A stretch of DNA of 64,000 nt from NCBI GenBank assembly GCA_026874595.1, contig CM049321.1, positions 25,469,479-25,533,478 of the forward strand, in the 5' to 3' direction. Below are positions 21,165 to 29,150 of the stretch, piece by piece (the stretch's first letter is position 1; each line of letters starts with the position of its first letter). The position numbers and the translations under genes are program-made. The stretch is from Sipunculus nudus (taxonomy: Eukaryota; Annelida; Sipuncula; Golfingiida; Sipunculidae). The notes below the pieces were generated by a model, which was given only the letters and a program-made list of their open reading frames with translations, did no database searches and was not told the DNA's origin.

Positions 21165-22556
21165 CCTCACATTTCAATATAATAATTTTGCGCTCTAGTG
21201 TCTCTTAAGGTAAGTTATTTATTCAGAAAATTGATTTTCATATTCCCGTGTCTTCTATTGATGTAAAATGTATTTTAAGCAACCAGTTATAGCAAACCAC
21301 ATTTTAATAGGCTATAACATCAAACTACATGACCCAATCTAAAAATAAAAACTTTTTTTTTATTTTTCCTGTATCATGTTTCTTTCTAATTTTAAAATAT
21401 ATTTTCGATTTTTTTATTCAGTAACACATTTCAAATGTGATTTTTAGACATGAAAGAAACATGGTAGAGGAATTGTCATTTAGTTTAATATAAGCCAATT
21501 AAAAAGTTGTTTGCCGTTACCGGTTGCTAAAAATTGTGTAGCTTTTAAAAGTTTAACATTTTGAAATAATGTTAAAGTTTCATATGAAAATGAATGTGAA
21601 TTTAGTGCCAGGTTAAACGGGTATATACTTTTTACGGTATTATATGCATTTGAAACAGCTCATATTTAATTTTAAATTTGGGGTTTTTTTGCCGAGGATG
21701 TTACGTTAAGAGTATAAACTGTCATCATGTTTTGGTTCTCTAAAACAGCAACAAAAACACCCACGTCATAAACAAACATTACGATACCCTGAGACTGTAT
21801 TAAATTTATATATAAGAAAATACGGAATGTAAAAACCCCACAAGAATATCATTGTAGAGTTTATGAAAAAACTGACAACATGAGCAAAAATTAATTTTGC
21901 ATAAAAATAAATTTTCTACAATTATCAATTTCCATATGGTTATAAGTGGTGTGCCAATTAATTGATTATATCGATGATTGGTCGTTTTCTTTCATAATCG
22001 TTTAAATGGGTCGCATTTTTTAATAATCGATCACAAACGATTATGGATGCACATCCATAGATGTCATATTATCCCGATGAAATGTTCTTATTCTCTGAGA
22101 GATATGAGAAAGACGGGTCACAGAACACAACAATCGATTAGCTTTTAACGGTCTTTTTTATCTTTCAATCATCAAATATGAATTCAAAACAAATTCCTAC
22201 CACTAATTTTTATATGCATGTATGTATGTATATACAGTGAAATCGTATTTTTGAGGTGGTCGTCTAAGCGAGATCAGATATACCGAGCAAAAGAGCATTG
22301 TGACCGTTAATAAGTGGTAGTTATTTTGAGTTGGTCCCTAAATTTAGGTGGTCGTTAGGCGAAAGTTAATATATATATATATATATATGTGTGTGTATGT
22401 ACATCTGATATATTTATATTGTGAGTCAGAGCTATATTTATAATGCTGAAGATTGTTCTCATTCACAATAGACACGATGCATTCTAATAATTTCTTCCCT
22501 TTCTTTTGTAGCGGAAACAAAAGAAGAAACCCTCACAACATTCCAGAATCTGGTAA
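465..22556 (+). CDS. Mucin-like single-pass transmembrane protein gene, nine-exon model, 5' incomplete
   Basis: Exons: 465-2882, 4790-4977, 6999-7060, 11337-11533, 13489-13678, 15796-15975, 16777-16927, 21038-21121, 22512-22556. All internal introns are GT-AG and all junction phases match (1, 0, 2, 1, 2, 2, 0, 0). The exons total 3515 nt, or 1171 codons with stop after the two leading nt. The product runs: Thr/Ser-rich 40-residue repeats (probably O-glycosylated); a basic RRKRR site; a stem with six N-glycosylation sequons and 14 cysteines; a hydrophobic helix of about 25 residues followed by CIRCRR (stop-transfer); and a polar tail of about 110 residues with YKPM and a KQKKK cluster. The topology is that of membrane mucins. 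I do not recognise a named family for the Cys-rich stem. No signal peptide is seen, so the 5' end is incomplete. Exon assembly is inferred from the sequence, without transcript data. Confidence 0.72.
601..2640 (+). repeat. 120-bp in-frame coding minisatellite (about 16-17 units)
   Basis: Successive units start every 120 bp from 601 (721, 841, 961 ... 2521). There is no net indel until about 2590, where the array decays into shorter diverged units. Two sub-classes are visible: central units ending in a LANEQ or LRIEQ-type linker, and distal units (from about 2030) with SGLTKEP/SVPEETKA variants. The mixture suggests unequal exchange and local homogenisation. Confidence 0.92.
2883..4789 (+). 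other. Intron 1 of the mucin-like gene
   Basis: No coding exon seen. About 3480-3730 carries a dispersed repeat (see separate entry). A short direct duplication of gacgtgggcccagca occurs near 4229-4263. The rest is AT-rich and unremarkable. The intron ends in ttgtatttcag at 4789. Confidence 0.6.
3480..3730 (+). repeat. Dispersed repeat family A, copy 1
   Basis: It shares the order 'tatgcgttcattcccgttcgtg', then a cgattagattttggtgtgg block, then a gatcc(g)gattc-like block with similar sequences at about 29680-29870, 38090-38300 and 57930-58130. No reading frame. A decayed non-autonomous transposon is likely, class unknown. Confidence 0.5.
4790..4977 (+). CDS. Mucin-like gene exon: stem with furin-like site
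   Basis: The exon is 188 nt, entering phase 1 and leaving phase 0 (cag|gtaagg). It starts by completing a GAT codon with the last base of the preceding exon. It encodes a Thr-rich piece, then PAFRRKRRSASQ. The RRKRR-S stretch fits the R-X-K/R-R pattern of furin-type convertases, so the mucin part could be cleaved from the membrane-anchored part, as in many membrane mucins. The cleavage is inference. Confidence 0.7.
4978..6998 (+). other. Intron 2 of the mucin-like gene
   Basis: About 5000-5330 is a degenerate short-period repeat around gatattgg/tcggatat words. About 5400-6360 is a composite tandem array (separate entry). The remainder is AT-rich with short homopolymers and a G9 run near 6801. 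No additional exon is needed, since the phases of the flanking exons agree. Confidence 0.55.
5400..6360 (+). repeat. Composite degenerate tandem array, copy 1
   Basis: The first part carries a 'ttcctgaagactagttgcgccacctgta' unit followed by a long T-run. The second part has about four diverged units of roughly 150 bp, each with a 'ggtcaaatcagcc' block, an 'ctttaggatttcttgtg' block and a 'ttgacacaccaattgtttc' block. The same two-part architecture recurs at about 19760-20960. Confidence 0.6.
6999..7060 (+). CDS. Mucin-like gene exon: stem segment
   Basis: The exon is 62 nt, entering phase 0 after cttcttttcacag and leaving phase 2 at gtaggt. It encodes 20 codons beginning LTEVYKTMDA, with two N-glycosylation sequons (NLT, NVS). 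It is too short to be convincing alone. It is supported by the exact phase match on both sides and by sequons continuing in the next exon. Confidence 0.62.
8140..8790 (+). repeat. Dispersed repeat family B, copy 1
   Basis: Collinear with about 41330-42125. Both have a gagggaYgatttcccggtg block near the start, a caggattaaWcagga block, a gagaattgtaa block and a tctttttgagtgtaKgt block followed by gagcttcag, with the same order and similar spacing. No coding potential seen. A partial relative of the first block lies near 61637. Confidence 0.55.
8828..9028 (+). mobile_element. Short GGATCC-ended element, copy 1, with poly-G interior
   Basis: The left end resembles agcagaagcggatcc (here agcagaggtggatcc). 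The interior holds ccctttttcag, gggtttcaaaccc and ggtccggact blocks shared with the other copies. A G-tract of more than 30 bases, broken by single A's, fills 8941-8977. Probably a MITE-like non-autonomous element. Confidence 0.5.
9157..9313 (-). mobile_element. Short GGATCC-ended element, copy 2
   Basis: Read on the minus strand it begins ggcagaagcggatccgg and ends with ctggatctgcccctggc. The interior blocks (ttcttaagagtttcag, ggcctgggccccc, ccggacc) match the copies near 16.3 and 50.2 kb. The two ends are imperfect inverted repeats of about 12 bp. Confidence 0.6.
9330..9545 (+). repeat. Dispersed repeat shared with about 62139-62345 (unoccupied insertion site)
   Basis: The sequence gggatcgagagtcacctgttg (near 9343) continues into gggtcaaatgtcaggtcaa and then acaaataaaaag. 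The same blocks flank and follow the 381-bp element at 61745-62125. This copy shows the sequence without that element. Confidence 0.6.
10681..10852 (+). repeat. 89-bp direct tandem repeat, two units
   Basis: The block 'tcacaaagtactct' starts at 10681 and again at 10770. Each is followed by aaacacgctc, a aaaaactc(a/g)gggtcc block and tccattcaggg. The two units differ at scattered positions. Intronic, with no reading frame. Confidence 0.8.
11337..11533 (+). CDS. Mucin-like gene exon: N-glycosylated stem
   Basis: The exon is 197 nt, entering phase 2 and leaving phase 1 at aaaag|gtatat. The chosen acceptor is ttgaactgttcgttcag (AG 11335-11336), because only this one preserves the frame from the preceding exon. 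Nearby AGs after ccgcaa and after ccttag give the wrong phase. The exon encodes DGDDCNTMKVNYTVYLNSQ, then a Ser-rich stretch, then VTIRGCRIDVNTTS, with three sequons (NYT, NAS, NTT) and three Cys. I recognise no domain. Confidence 0.75.
11534..13488 (+). other. Intron 4 of the mucin-like gene
   Basis: AT-rich, with a (TA)n microsatellite at 12570-12619. No exon, RNA gene or recognisable transposon seen. Confidence 0.55.
12570..12619. repeat. (TA)n microsatellite
   Basis: About 25 uninterrupted TA units, directly visible. Confidence 0.97.
13489..13678 (+). CDS. Mucin-like gene exon: cysteine-rich stem
   Basis: The exon is 190 nt, entering phase 1 (tgttttcag) and leaving phase 2 at ctc|gttagt. 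This donor is weak-looking but is the only one that joins the next exon in frame (tc + g). It encodes nine cysteines, including VCNPC, HTC, VVCFNMC, SNC, LHC and STC, plus the sequon NST. The spacing is loosely reminiscent of EGF-like or other small disulfide folds. It is not canonical, so no domain is named. Confidence 0.74.
13741..14112 (-). mobile_element. tRNA-derived SINE, copy 1
   Basis: Read on the minus strand it has a tRNA-like head: agatcaggggtagagcacagg resembles an A box and cgtgagttcagcc a B box. A body follows that contains the palindromic-looking cctagttaacgccaggat block. The body is shared with copies at about 18440-18735 and 42561-42890. Decayed, with no obvious target duplication. 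Confidence 0.65.
14310..14560 (+). repeat. Minisatellite-type element, short copy
   Basis: Begins with agcgatcactcttcgtccgtc and gtccgtcctgccgtccg. One unit follows, of the type gggcacaaatcgtaacctagaatgttctaac ... ccagggaagtcc ... gaaattaggtc. The same lead-in and unit occur at about 43080-44310 as a multi-unit array. Comparable structures are common in bivalve genomes, where non-autonomous elements carry core minisatellites; that assignment is inference. Confidence 0.55.
15796..15975 (+). CDS. Mucin-like gene exon: transmembrane segment
   Basis: The exon is 180 nt (ttttcag acceptor; donor gtaagt at 15976), entering and leaving in phase 2. It encodes the last two extracellular Cys, then a helix beginning WWWVIGGVLLGLLLLIVV and continuing through LLLLLVI, followed by CLCIRCRR. 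It is a textbook single-pass segment with a basic stop-transfer; the juxtamembrane cysteines are possible palmitoylation sites. This exon fixes the orientation: repeats outside, downstream exons inside. Confidence 0.85.
15976..16776 (+). other. Intron 6 of the mucin-like gene
   Basis: Contains a run of four short degenerate repeats of about 40 bp at about 16135-16265 (gatcYRgtagggcctttKgtat) and a GGATCC-ended element at 16281-16467. Nothing else is seen. Confidence 0.6.
16281..16467 (+). mobile_element. Short GGATCC-ended element, copy 3
   Basis: Starts agaagcggattcgggg and ends cctaaatcctggatccgcc, an imperfect inverted pair. Interior blocks gggtttcagacc, ccctttccg and cattagtcctac match the 50.2-kb copy in the same orientation. 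Non-coding. Confidence 0.65.
16777..16927 (+). CDS. Mucin-like gene exon: cytoplasmic tail 1
   Basis: The exon is 151 nt, entering phase 2 (atgttttacag) and leaving phase 0 at gag|gtaagc. It encodes a polar tail containing KDKKAAAIENEFFYYGEE and a following VWQVEMKPLPPGESWENGG stretch. Tyrosines in FYYG and the PLPPG motif are possible interaction sites (inference). Confidence 0.78.
18118..18173. repeat. (TA)n microsatellite
   Basis: TA tract interrupted once by gc near 18130, directly visible. Confidence 0.95.
18440..18735 (+). mobile_element. tRNA-derived SINE, copy 2
   Basis: The head tggctcagggatggagcag (A-box-like) is followed about 30 bp later by gtgagttcaaatctc (B-box-like). The body has ccaatggggacgatta- and cgggcctggttaacaccaggata-type blocks, and the end is an A-rich tail (aaaaaat). 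It is the best preserved of the three copies and defines the orientation of the family. Confidence 0.72.
19760..20960 (+). repeat. Composite degenerate tandem array, copy 2
   Basis: Part one has about three units of roughly 155-165 bp centred on 'ctgatgactggtggctccacctgt'-like blocks (near 19790, 19940, 20110), each followed by T-rich sequence. Part two has several units with a 'gaccttgacc(t/a)' block, a 'gatttcttgta' block and a 'cacaccaattgtttcat' block. It has the same architecture as the array at 5400-6360 in another intron of the same gene. Confidence 0.6.
21038..21121 (+). CDS. Mucin-like gene exon: cytoplasmic tail 2 with YKPM
   Basis: The exon is 84 nt, phase 0 on both sides (atatttgcag; donor gtaggt). 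It encodes EEYKPMIENKRIFKEFKPAE and then PEDRSYRK. YKPM fits the YxxM pattern that, when phosphorylated, can bind p85/PI3-kinase SH2 domains; whether it does so here is inference. The donor is followed at once by a (CT)n tract. Confidence 0.72.
21122..22511 (+). other. Intron 8 of the mucin-like gene
   Basis: Starts gtaggt then (CT)n at about 21127-21162. Near 22230-22330 is a decayed cagtgaaatcg ... ggtggtcg sequence resembling the end of the pogo-type element at 53.4 kb. A short (TA)n lies near 22371-22388. Otherwise AT-rich. Confidence 0.55.
22512..22556 (+). CDS. Mucin-like gene exon: basic C-terminus
   Basis: After cttttgtag the frame reads RKQKKKPSQHSRIW and then TAA at 22554-22556. 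The stop lies within a good donor sequence (ctg|gtaagt at 22553), so the exon may instead be spliced onward. Joining to the next strong acceptor (attttgcag, exon from 22879) gives an immediate TGA. Either way the protein ends here. No AATAAA is seen close by. Confidence 0.6.
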   Translation, partial: RKQKKKPSQHSRIW

Positions 22557-23221
22557 GTTCATGGAAATGGGGAAGGTCTGCTTCTGCATGAGGAAATCTC
22601 GATTTACAGAATATATTTCAAGTGAAGTCAATCTAAGGCGTCATGACGCATTACACATGCAAATCAAGAAGACACGTCTTTTATCATATGTTTTATATAT
22701 TGGTATGGAATATTATATATTCAAGTTTTAAAGTGAATACGACCATGCACCATATCAAGCAGTATATTGTTATTATTATCAAAGAATAATAGGTATCTGA
22801 ATTATAAACAGAATATTCATGAATTTTATAGCAGTCCCCTTTGAACGCATGTAAATTAAATGCAATTATATTTTGCAGATGTTTTCCATGAACGAAGCCT
22901 AGGCTGTGGCTGTAGGTGGTAGAGAGATGCGGCTTTTATGATGTACATATCTTCATCTGATATTTTAACGATTTGTACCGACCACAGATTATAAAGCAAA
23001 AGCACAAAATAGGTCGCATCCGCATACACATTTGATACCACACTATTCATCTGTTGTTAAAGGGTCTCTTTTATAGACAACTTATAGACGTGCTCTTCTT
23101 GCTCAAAAGTATGTCATTAAAACGCTTTTACCTGATGTCCCTAAACAATTGCATAAGGCGGGCTTAGTATTGTATAAACTGTAGGCTTCTTATGTACTGC
23201 CACATAGTTGTCTCTGTGAAA
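22557..23221 (+). other. Downstream flank of the mucin-like gene
   Basis: Probable 3' UTR or intergenic DNA. A strong acceptor-like site (attatattttgcag) ends at 22878. No coding sequence or other feature is supported. Confidence 0.5.
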
Positions 23222-23254
23222 GTTTCGTCCATTCATATCAGTGGACTTCATCAG
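23222..23254 (-). ncRNA. Hammerhead-ribozyme-like core (partial)
   Basis: Read on the minus strand: CTGATGA, one A, GTCCA, a 10-nt loop, TGGAC, then GAAAC. The two invariant core boxes are exact and are separated by a perfect 5-bp stem II. I could not find convincing partners for stems I and III or a clear cleavage triplet, so activity is unsupported. Hammerhead motifs of this spacing are known in the terminal repeats of Penelope-like retroelements. Confidence 0.4.
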
Positions 23255-23296
23255 ACTGCGGGACCGCTACTGCTCGCCGGTAGATGGCGTTTCGGC

Positions 23297-24503
23297 GCGA
23301 AGAGCGGGTTGTAGAGTTGGAAGGAGGTCGTGTTGTTCCCGGGACCCTTTCTTTCTGGATGTGAATTGCCTAACGTACCCATCCGGATAACCTGTTTTTT
23401 TTTTTTTTTCTTAACCATCGTTGTAATTTTAAAGTCCCGGTCAGTCGATTACATGGTTTTCTTGGCAAGCGTGTTCCTCTAGTGCCGATTTGTAGAGGAT
23501 GTGAGCGGATGCCAAACGCTGTGACCTTGTGTAGGTCACGTTCTCTGTGTCTCTGGCGCTTTTGTGACGGCACATGGGTACAAGACGACCTGCCCCAACT
23601 ACCGGCCAGCAGAGCGAACGAAACGTTCACAATACACGTATGAAATAAGTGACTGTGTATTAGAAACCTACAGTATGCATTAGCCTAGATATATAACGCT
23701 TACAGAACAGTTTGTATAAACAAATGCATAGACTATATGCAATGATCCTGGACATTTTGCTGACCGTCCTGATGTTTTATTACAATACCTTCTCCGCGTG
23801 ATAGTTGTTTGAATGCACATCAATGCAAGTTATATGGCAGCGACGAAAATAATTTTGTATTGGCGTTATTAGAAACGATAATTGACGTAGTGGCGAATAG
23901 AGCGAAGAGCGGGTTGTAGAGTTGGAAGGAGGTCGTGTTGTTCCCGGGACCCTTTCTTTCTGGATGTGAATTGCCTAACGTACCCATCCGGATAACCTGT
24001 TTTTTTTTTTTTCTTAACCATCGTTGTAATTTTAAAGTCCCGGTCAGTCGATTACATGGTTTTCTTGGCAAGCGTGTTCCTCTAGTGCCGATTTGTAGAG
24101 GATGTGAGCGGATGCCAAACGCTGTGACCTTGTGTAGGTCACGTTCTCTGTGTCTCTGGCGCTTTTGTGACGGCACATGGGTACAAGACGACCTGCCCCA
24201 ACTACCGGCCAGCAGAGCGAACGAAACGTTCACAATACACGTATGAAATAAGTGACTGTGTATTAGAAACCTACAGTATGCATTAGCCTAGATATATAAC
24301 GCTTACAGAACAGTTTGTATAAACAAATGCATAGACTATATGCAATGATCCTGGACATTTTGCTGACCGTCCTGATGTTTTATTACAATACCTTCTCCGC
24401 GTGATAGTTGTTTGAATGCACATCAATGCAAGTTATATGGCAGCGACGAAAATAATTTTGTATTGGCGTTATTAGAAACGATAATTGACGTAGTGGCGAA
24501 TAG
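23297..24503. repeat. Near-identical tandem duplication, two units of about 604 bp
   Basis: Unit 1 is 23297-23901 and unit 2 is 23902-24503; the period is 605 bp. The visible differences include a T-run (15 versus 13 T near 23395 and 24000). Both start gcgaagagcgggttgtagag and run through gatagttgtttgaatgcac to gtggcgaatag. The minus strand of each has an open frame of about 80 codons (MNVSFALLAGSW...) that matches no family I know. The near identity implies a recent event or an assembly duplication. Confidence 0.9.
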
Positions 24504-25549
24504 ATAAACACATTTACTAATCACTGTTGTTTTGTAAATAAATGCGGCATATGAAAAGCAAATCGTTTATCCACAGTAGGCTTTACTGGGATATGACGGA
24601 TTTCAACACCAGATGGCGGGCGGGGTATAATTCAATGGGCAACAAATTAAATGGGCCCTCATACAGAGCTTTATCAACATGTGCACTTTGTAATGTTTTA
24701 GCTCATCCGACCGTCACTCCGACGTCTTCAGTTCACTAAATTGCTTCTTCCTCTTTATTTGTGGCGTTATTTGTGCGCCTTACGATTTTATGACGAATAT
24801 TCGAGTTTTTATTTAACTTTGAGATCATTGTGTATTTTGAACTATGGAAAGTCAATGACAAACATATGTAAATATATATATATATATATAAATATACCTT
24901 GTGCACCCGAGAAGGTACTTTATATCATCTTCTACCATCAGGCCGCCGCTTTACCAGGTTCCTTACTTCATATAACCTCTCTGGTATAACTTCATGTATT
25001 ATGAACATGGCAACCCAACCGTTCAATTAACTCGCATGCACTTTATAATCCACGTGACTTTAGATCATTTTTAGACGTAAAGCGTTGCCAGAAGGTCGTC
25101 GAAAATCTGACCAATCAAATAAACCAGTGTAAGCATATGCCGTTTCTGGTGCAAGAATTCTTGCTCAGTTGGTGTATGAGAAGTGTATTGTTCAAATTTG
25201 GTTTGTTGGATTTGATTTGCAGTTGTTATTTGCAGTTATAGGATTATATATTTTATTCAAGAAATTATTTGAATTGAAAAAATTGAAACCTGTTAATATT
25301 GTGTGTTTATACAGAATTTTGTCTTTAAAAATTCAAGCAATGCAAATCTTATATCCGCGACGACTTTTAAATAATTAGATATATATTGTTAGCTTAAGTA
25401 ATTATAAGTATGTACATGCGTATATGACCATGTATAATACACTTAGTCGGATAAAGATGTTTCCATGTTAAGAATGTAAATGTATGTGTGTATGTAAACA
25501 TGAATGTATTTATACAGCTATTAACTTGAATCCAGATGCAATACTGATG

Positions 25550-25601
<52 letters not shown>

Positions 25602-26880
25602 CCGCGATCTTGTCTATTTTCAATACCGATGTCATACAAACCATGTGTATATATGTTAACTATGTGGGTTTTTTTTAAAGGAAAGCTTAAATTGTACTGA
25701 GAGAATTAACCAATAAATTCTACTTGTTACTTCAGCAGTCAATAAAACAAAATAACAAACAAAACGATTTGTCTATTTTTCATCACCAGGGGGTGCCCCA
25801 CTCTGATATATAATATGTGATTCAATGAATTGATCAATCCTTAAATTATCCTGCAGAGGAATTTATTCTTTCAAATATTATGAGTAAATTTACGTACTAC
25901 CGTAACGAATTATATGGAATTTGTTCTCAAAATGTGTCAAATGCGCGTCACTCAAATGGCACGATAAATTTTACTATAAACAAGAAATCTGCATCCTAAG
26001 GAATGCAAGTCTCCGCCATGTGGGTTCCCTATTGTGGAAAACCCGTGTTTACATTCACGTTTTCCACCAATATTCCGTGGTTCATTCGTGCTTCAACTGT
26101 GTCGCAGATCGAACAGAAACTGATTTGCTAGTTTGCCCGTGATTCATAGGTCAACTTTTGCACATGTAGATTTTGTAGTTTCTGAATAAAGTTTGTTAGA
26201 CGCATTGGTCATCCTTTAAACTATATAAAAATTTATTGATAAGGAATAAAACGTCTATCAAGTCAAAACCCCGAGAAGATTCTGAGTTACCAAAGATTTA
26301 CATAAACGGAGCAGTCTGGTCATAGATTATCATGGAGAACACTGTGGGTATTTGTTGCATCTTTATACTGTAGACACCAACGGTGACACAATTGTGGTAT
26401 AAAATAGCGCAAACACATATTAAAAACATACCAAAGACAGATTCTGAATACTAAAAGATATCGCAGAGACAAAAAGTAGAGAAAAGAATGTTAAATGACA
26501 AGATGGGATTTTTGATATGAACACCATGATGATTTCAATTAGAAAAATGGAAATTTGCCAAAATTAAAAAAAAAAGCCAATTTTAGTCCAAAGTGGGTGG
26601 TAAGAAGAATGCATCGACTTCATACATGTTTCACGTGAGTATTTGACGTTTATGCGTTGGATCTCATTGAGAATGTCATACTTATTGAAATCATTGTGGG
26701 ATATAGCCGCAGATATGCTATTTGTTGAAGACCAGGATGTTAATTATAAGGTCTTCATATTGATATTCATGTTCATATTAATATTCATATTCATAAAAAA
26801 TTGCGTCTTTTGCTATATTTTATACGCCCGTCTATGATGGGATGTAATATGATGTACCAATGGTTTGTCCGTCCGAGAAT
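24504..26880. other. Gene-poor AT-rich stretch
   Basis: Contains a (TA)n tract at 25552-25598 and smaller AT repeats near 24877. No exon, RNA or recognised element. Open frames here are short, with AT-driven composition. Confidence 0.5.
25552..25598. repeat. (TA)n microsatellite
   Basis: Uninterrupted TA repeat, directly visible. Confidence 0.97.
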
Positions 26881-26929
26881 TTTAGTGTCGTAGGGACAGG
26901 GCCTACGAGAGGATTCTTTTAAGGCGGTA

Positions 26930-27015
26930 CAAAAAACGTTGCCGGGCCCCTGCCCTCCCCAAGCACTATAATTATTATTATTATTATTATAATTTTATTA
27001 TATGTTGATATATAT

Positions 27016-27064
<49 letters not shown>

Positions 27065-27195
27065 CAAAGTAATACACATAGAATTTCAATACATCATAGT
27101 AAAAGTGCTCGACTATGCAGGGGAGCATTAATAATGTAGTCAGCTGTACTCATGAAACAGTTCTGTGGTACATGAAGTAAAACTGTTTATGATAC

Positions 27196-27247
<52 letters not shown>

Positions 27248-28000
27248 AGTTTCACCAGGCCGGGTCCCCTTTGACACCCCCCCCCCCCACCCCCCAACCT
27301 CGCAGCGATCAGTCTGGATTAAAAGCAGTACATATTAAACATATTCCGTATTTTATGTATTTAGGTCCAACTTCCCCAGAAAACTTTGGCCGGCCCGAGC
27401 CCCTTTGACCGGTCCCGCATGATTAAAGTCATACAAAAAGATACCAGAAAACAAAAAAAAATTGTCATTTAAAGTAATTTTTAGACTGATTAATCCTTTG
27501 GCCTCCCAAGGCCACCTCACATCCTCCTGATTGAAACCATGTAACATACAACCAAATGAAATACACAGTCCCCGGGCCCATGCAATACAACTCCCTGGTG
27601 GCCCGGGCCCAACAGACCTCCCTGATTCAAAACATGTATAAGTTTTTGCAAAAAAAAGTCTTCCTTATTTTCAATTACAAGCTTTTTATTGGACAATATA
27701 TTCACTATTGGGTCCCCTTTAACAACTGCACCCATTTTATATATACACGTAAAAAAAATAATGTTCATGCATTGCATTGGGGCCCGGGGAAATTCTGGTC
27801 GCCGGGCCCTTTCTTTGCATTCCGGAATCCGGATTAAGAACAATATGTCACTTAAATAAATAATTTAGATAAGTCATCCATACTTCCAACTTTTTTATGC
27901 CTTCTTGGAAAATTTTTTTTGCCAGCCCGGCCCCTTTTCGGTCACGGCGCCCAGGTACGATGTACCGGCTGACCCCCCCTCTCGGAGGCCCTGGAGATCA
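26930..28000. repeat. GC-rich degenerate repeat zone with two (TA)n tracts
   Basis: The word ggcccggg or gccgggcccc recurs at about 26940, 27255, 27385, 27570, 27600, 27780 and 27925. Each is followed by a ccctttga or ccctttctt-like run, embedded in AT-rich DNA. The (TA)n tracts are at about 27020-27062 and 27199-27244, with a C9 run near 27280. It looks like repeated insertion of one short GC-rich element; class unknown. Confidence 0.45.
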
Positions 28001-28991
28001 CCAGGCTACTTTGTGGTGTCTCAGTGATAACTTACCAGGAACATAATGCATTTTAATTAAACTCAACAAATATATTGACCAATAATATATATCAATAATA
28101 TATACTGGAAAATCCATGCATATATAATGAGGTCACAGGTTACTAGACTTTGGATGCGGTTGTCATTGATTTCCATGAAACTTATTATACATATATACCG
28201 AAAGGTTATTCCTGCCAGGCCGTAAGTAATTATTTTTTTCCCACCAAATATGCAAAATAAAACGGTATCACATGCCTCGATAGCATAAGAATTGGTGATT
28301 GCGACGGTCAAAGAACCATTAATTAGTTATATAATTTACCGGCAGCTGGCAGTACCTAATCTAGGTGTAGTTATTCAGCCATTATAAACAAAGTTGGCCC
28401 ACCGACGACTCTCATGCGCATTGTTACCGGCTGTCCAGTTTACACATGTTTATATACCAACGTAGGCATGAAAACAAAATTAAGTCCTATTACACAATAT
28501 TTATCATCAATTTATCATTTAATGCAATTTTATGCACACACTACTAGACTGAATCACATTTTTTCGTTTTTCGTTTTCTGTTTTTTTAAGAGTTTCCATA
28601 CAGAGATTGATCAGATAAAATGGAAACTGAATCGGACTACAAGAATATATTTTGAGTACATTAAAGAACACATGCTTCAGTATTTAGAGATATTTTGTAC
28701 GTAAACAGATGGAAAATATAAACAGAATGGCATTCATATACATAATCTTATTTCTTGTGATTACAATATTTTTTTTACATTTTAGTTGTCTCCAGTCGTG
28801 ATATAGATCCTCCATCTATCGCAAATACAGAGTTGTTTATCTTCTTATCTTATTTTCACCTTTAATATATAAAAAAAATGGCCAAGTTTATACAGGCATA
28901 CACTAAAATAATTAATAAATAAAATATTGATATATTTCGATGATATATATATGATAAAATATGATATGATATATATGATATGTTTATAAAA

Positions 28992-28993
<2 letters not shown>

Positions 28994-29036
<43 letters not shown>
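28994..29036. repeat. (TA)n microsatellite 3' of dispanin copy 1
   Basis: Sits just downstream (minus-strand sense) of the dispanin copy 1 stop. It occupies the same position as the tract at 37004-37047 in unit 2. Confidence 0.95.
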
Positions 29037-29037
<1 letters not shown>

Positions 29038-29150
29038 TAGTATATTTTTAACAGTATGCCTCTGTTTGATTCAATTTAGTGAAAACAAATCTGAATAATA
29101 CGCAAAGTGTAAATATAAAAATGTGTACACTTCTAAAGCTAGAGTTTATA

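Noticed and set aside
23150-23300. Complete active hammerhead ribozyme
   Set aside because: Core and stem II are exact, but I could not pair stems I and III or place a cleavage site. Kept only as a partial motif.
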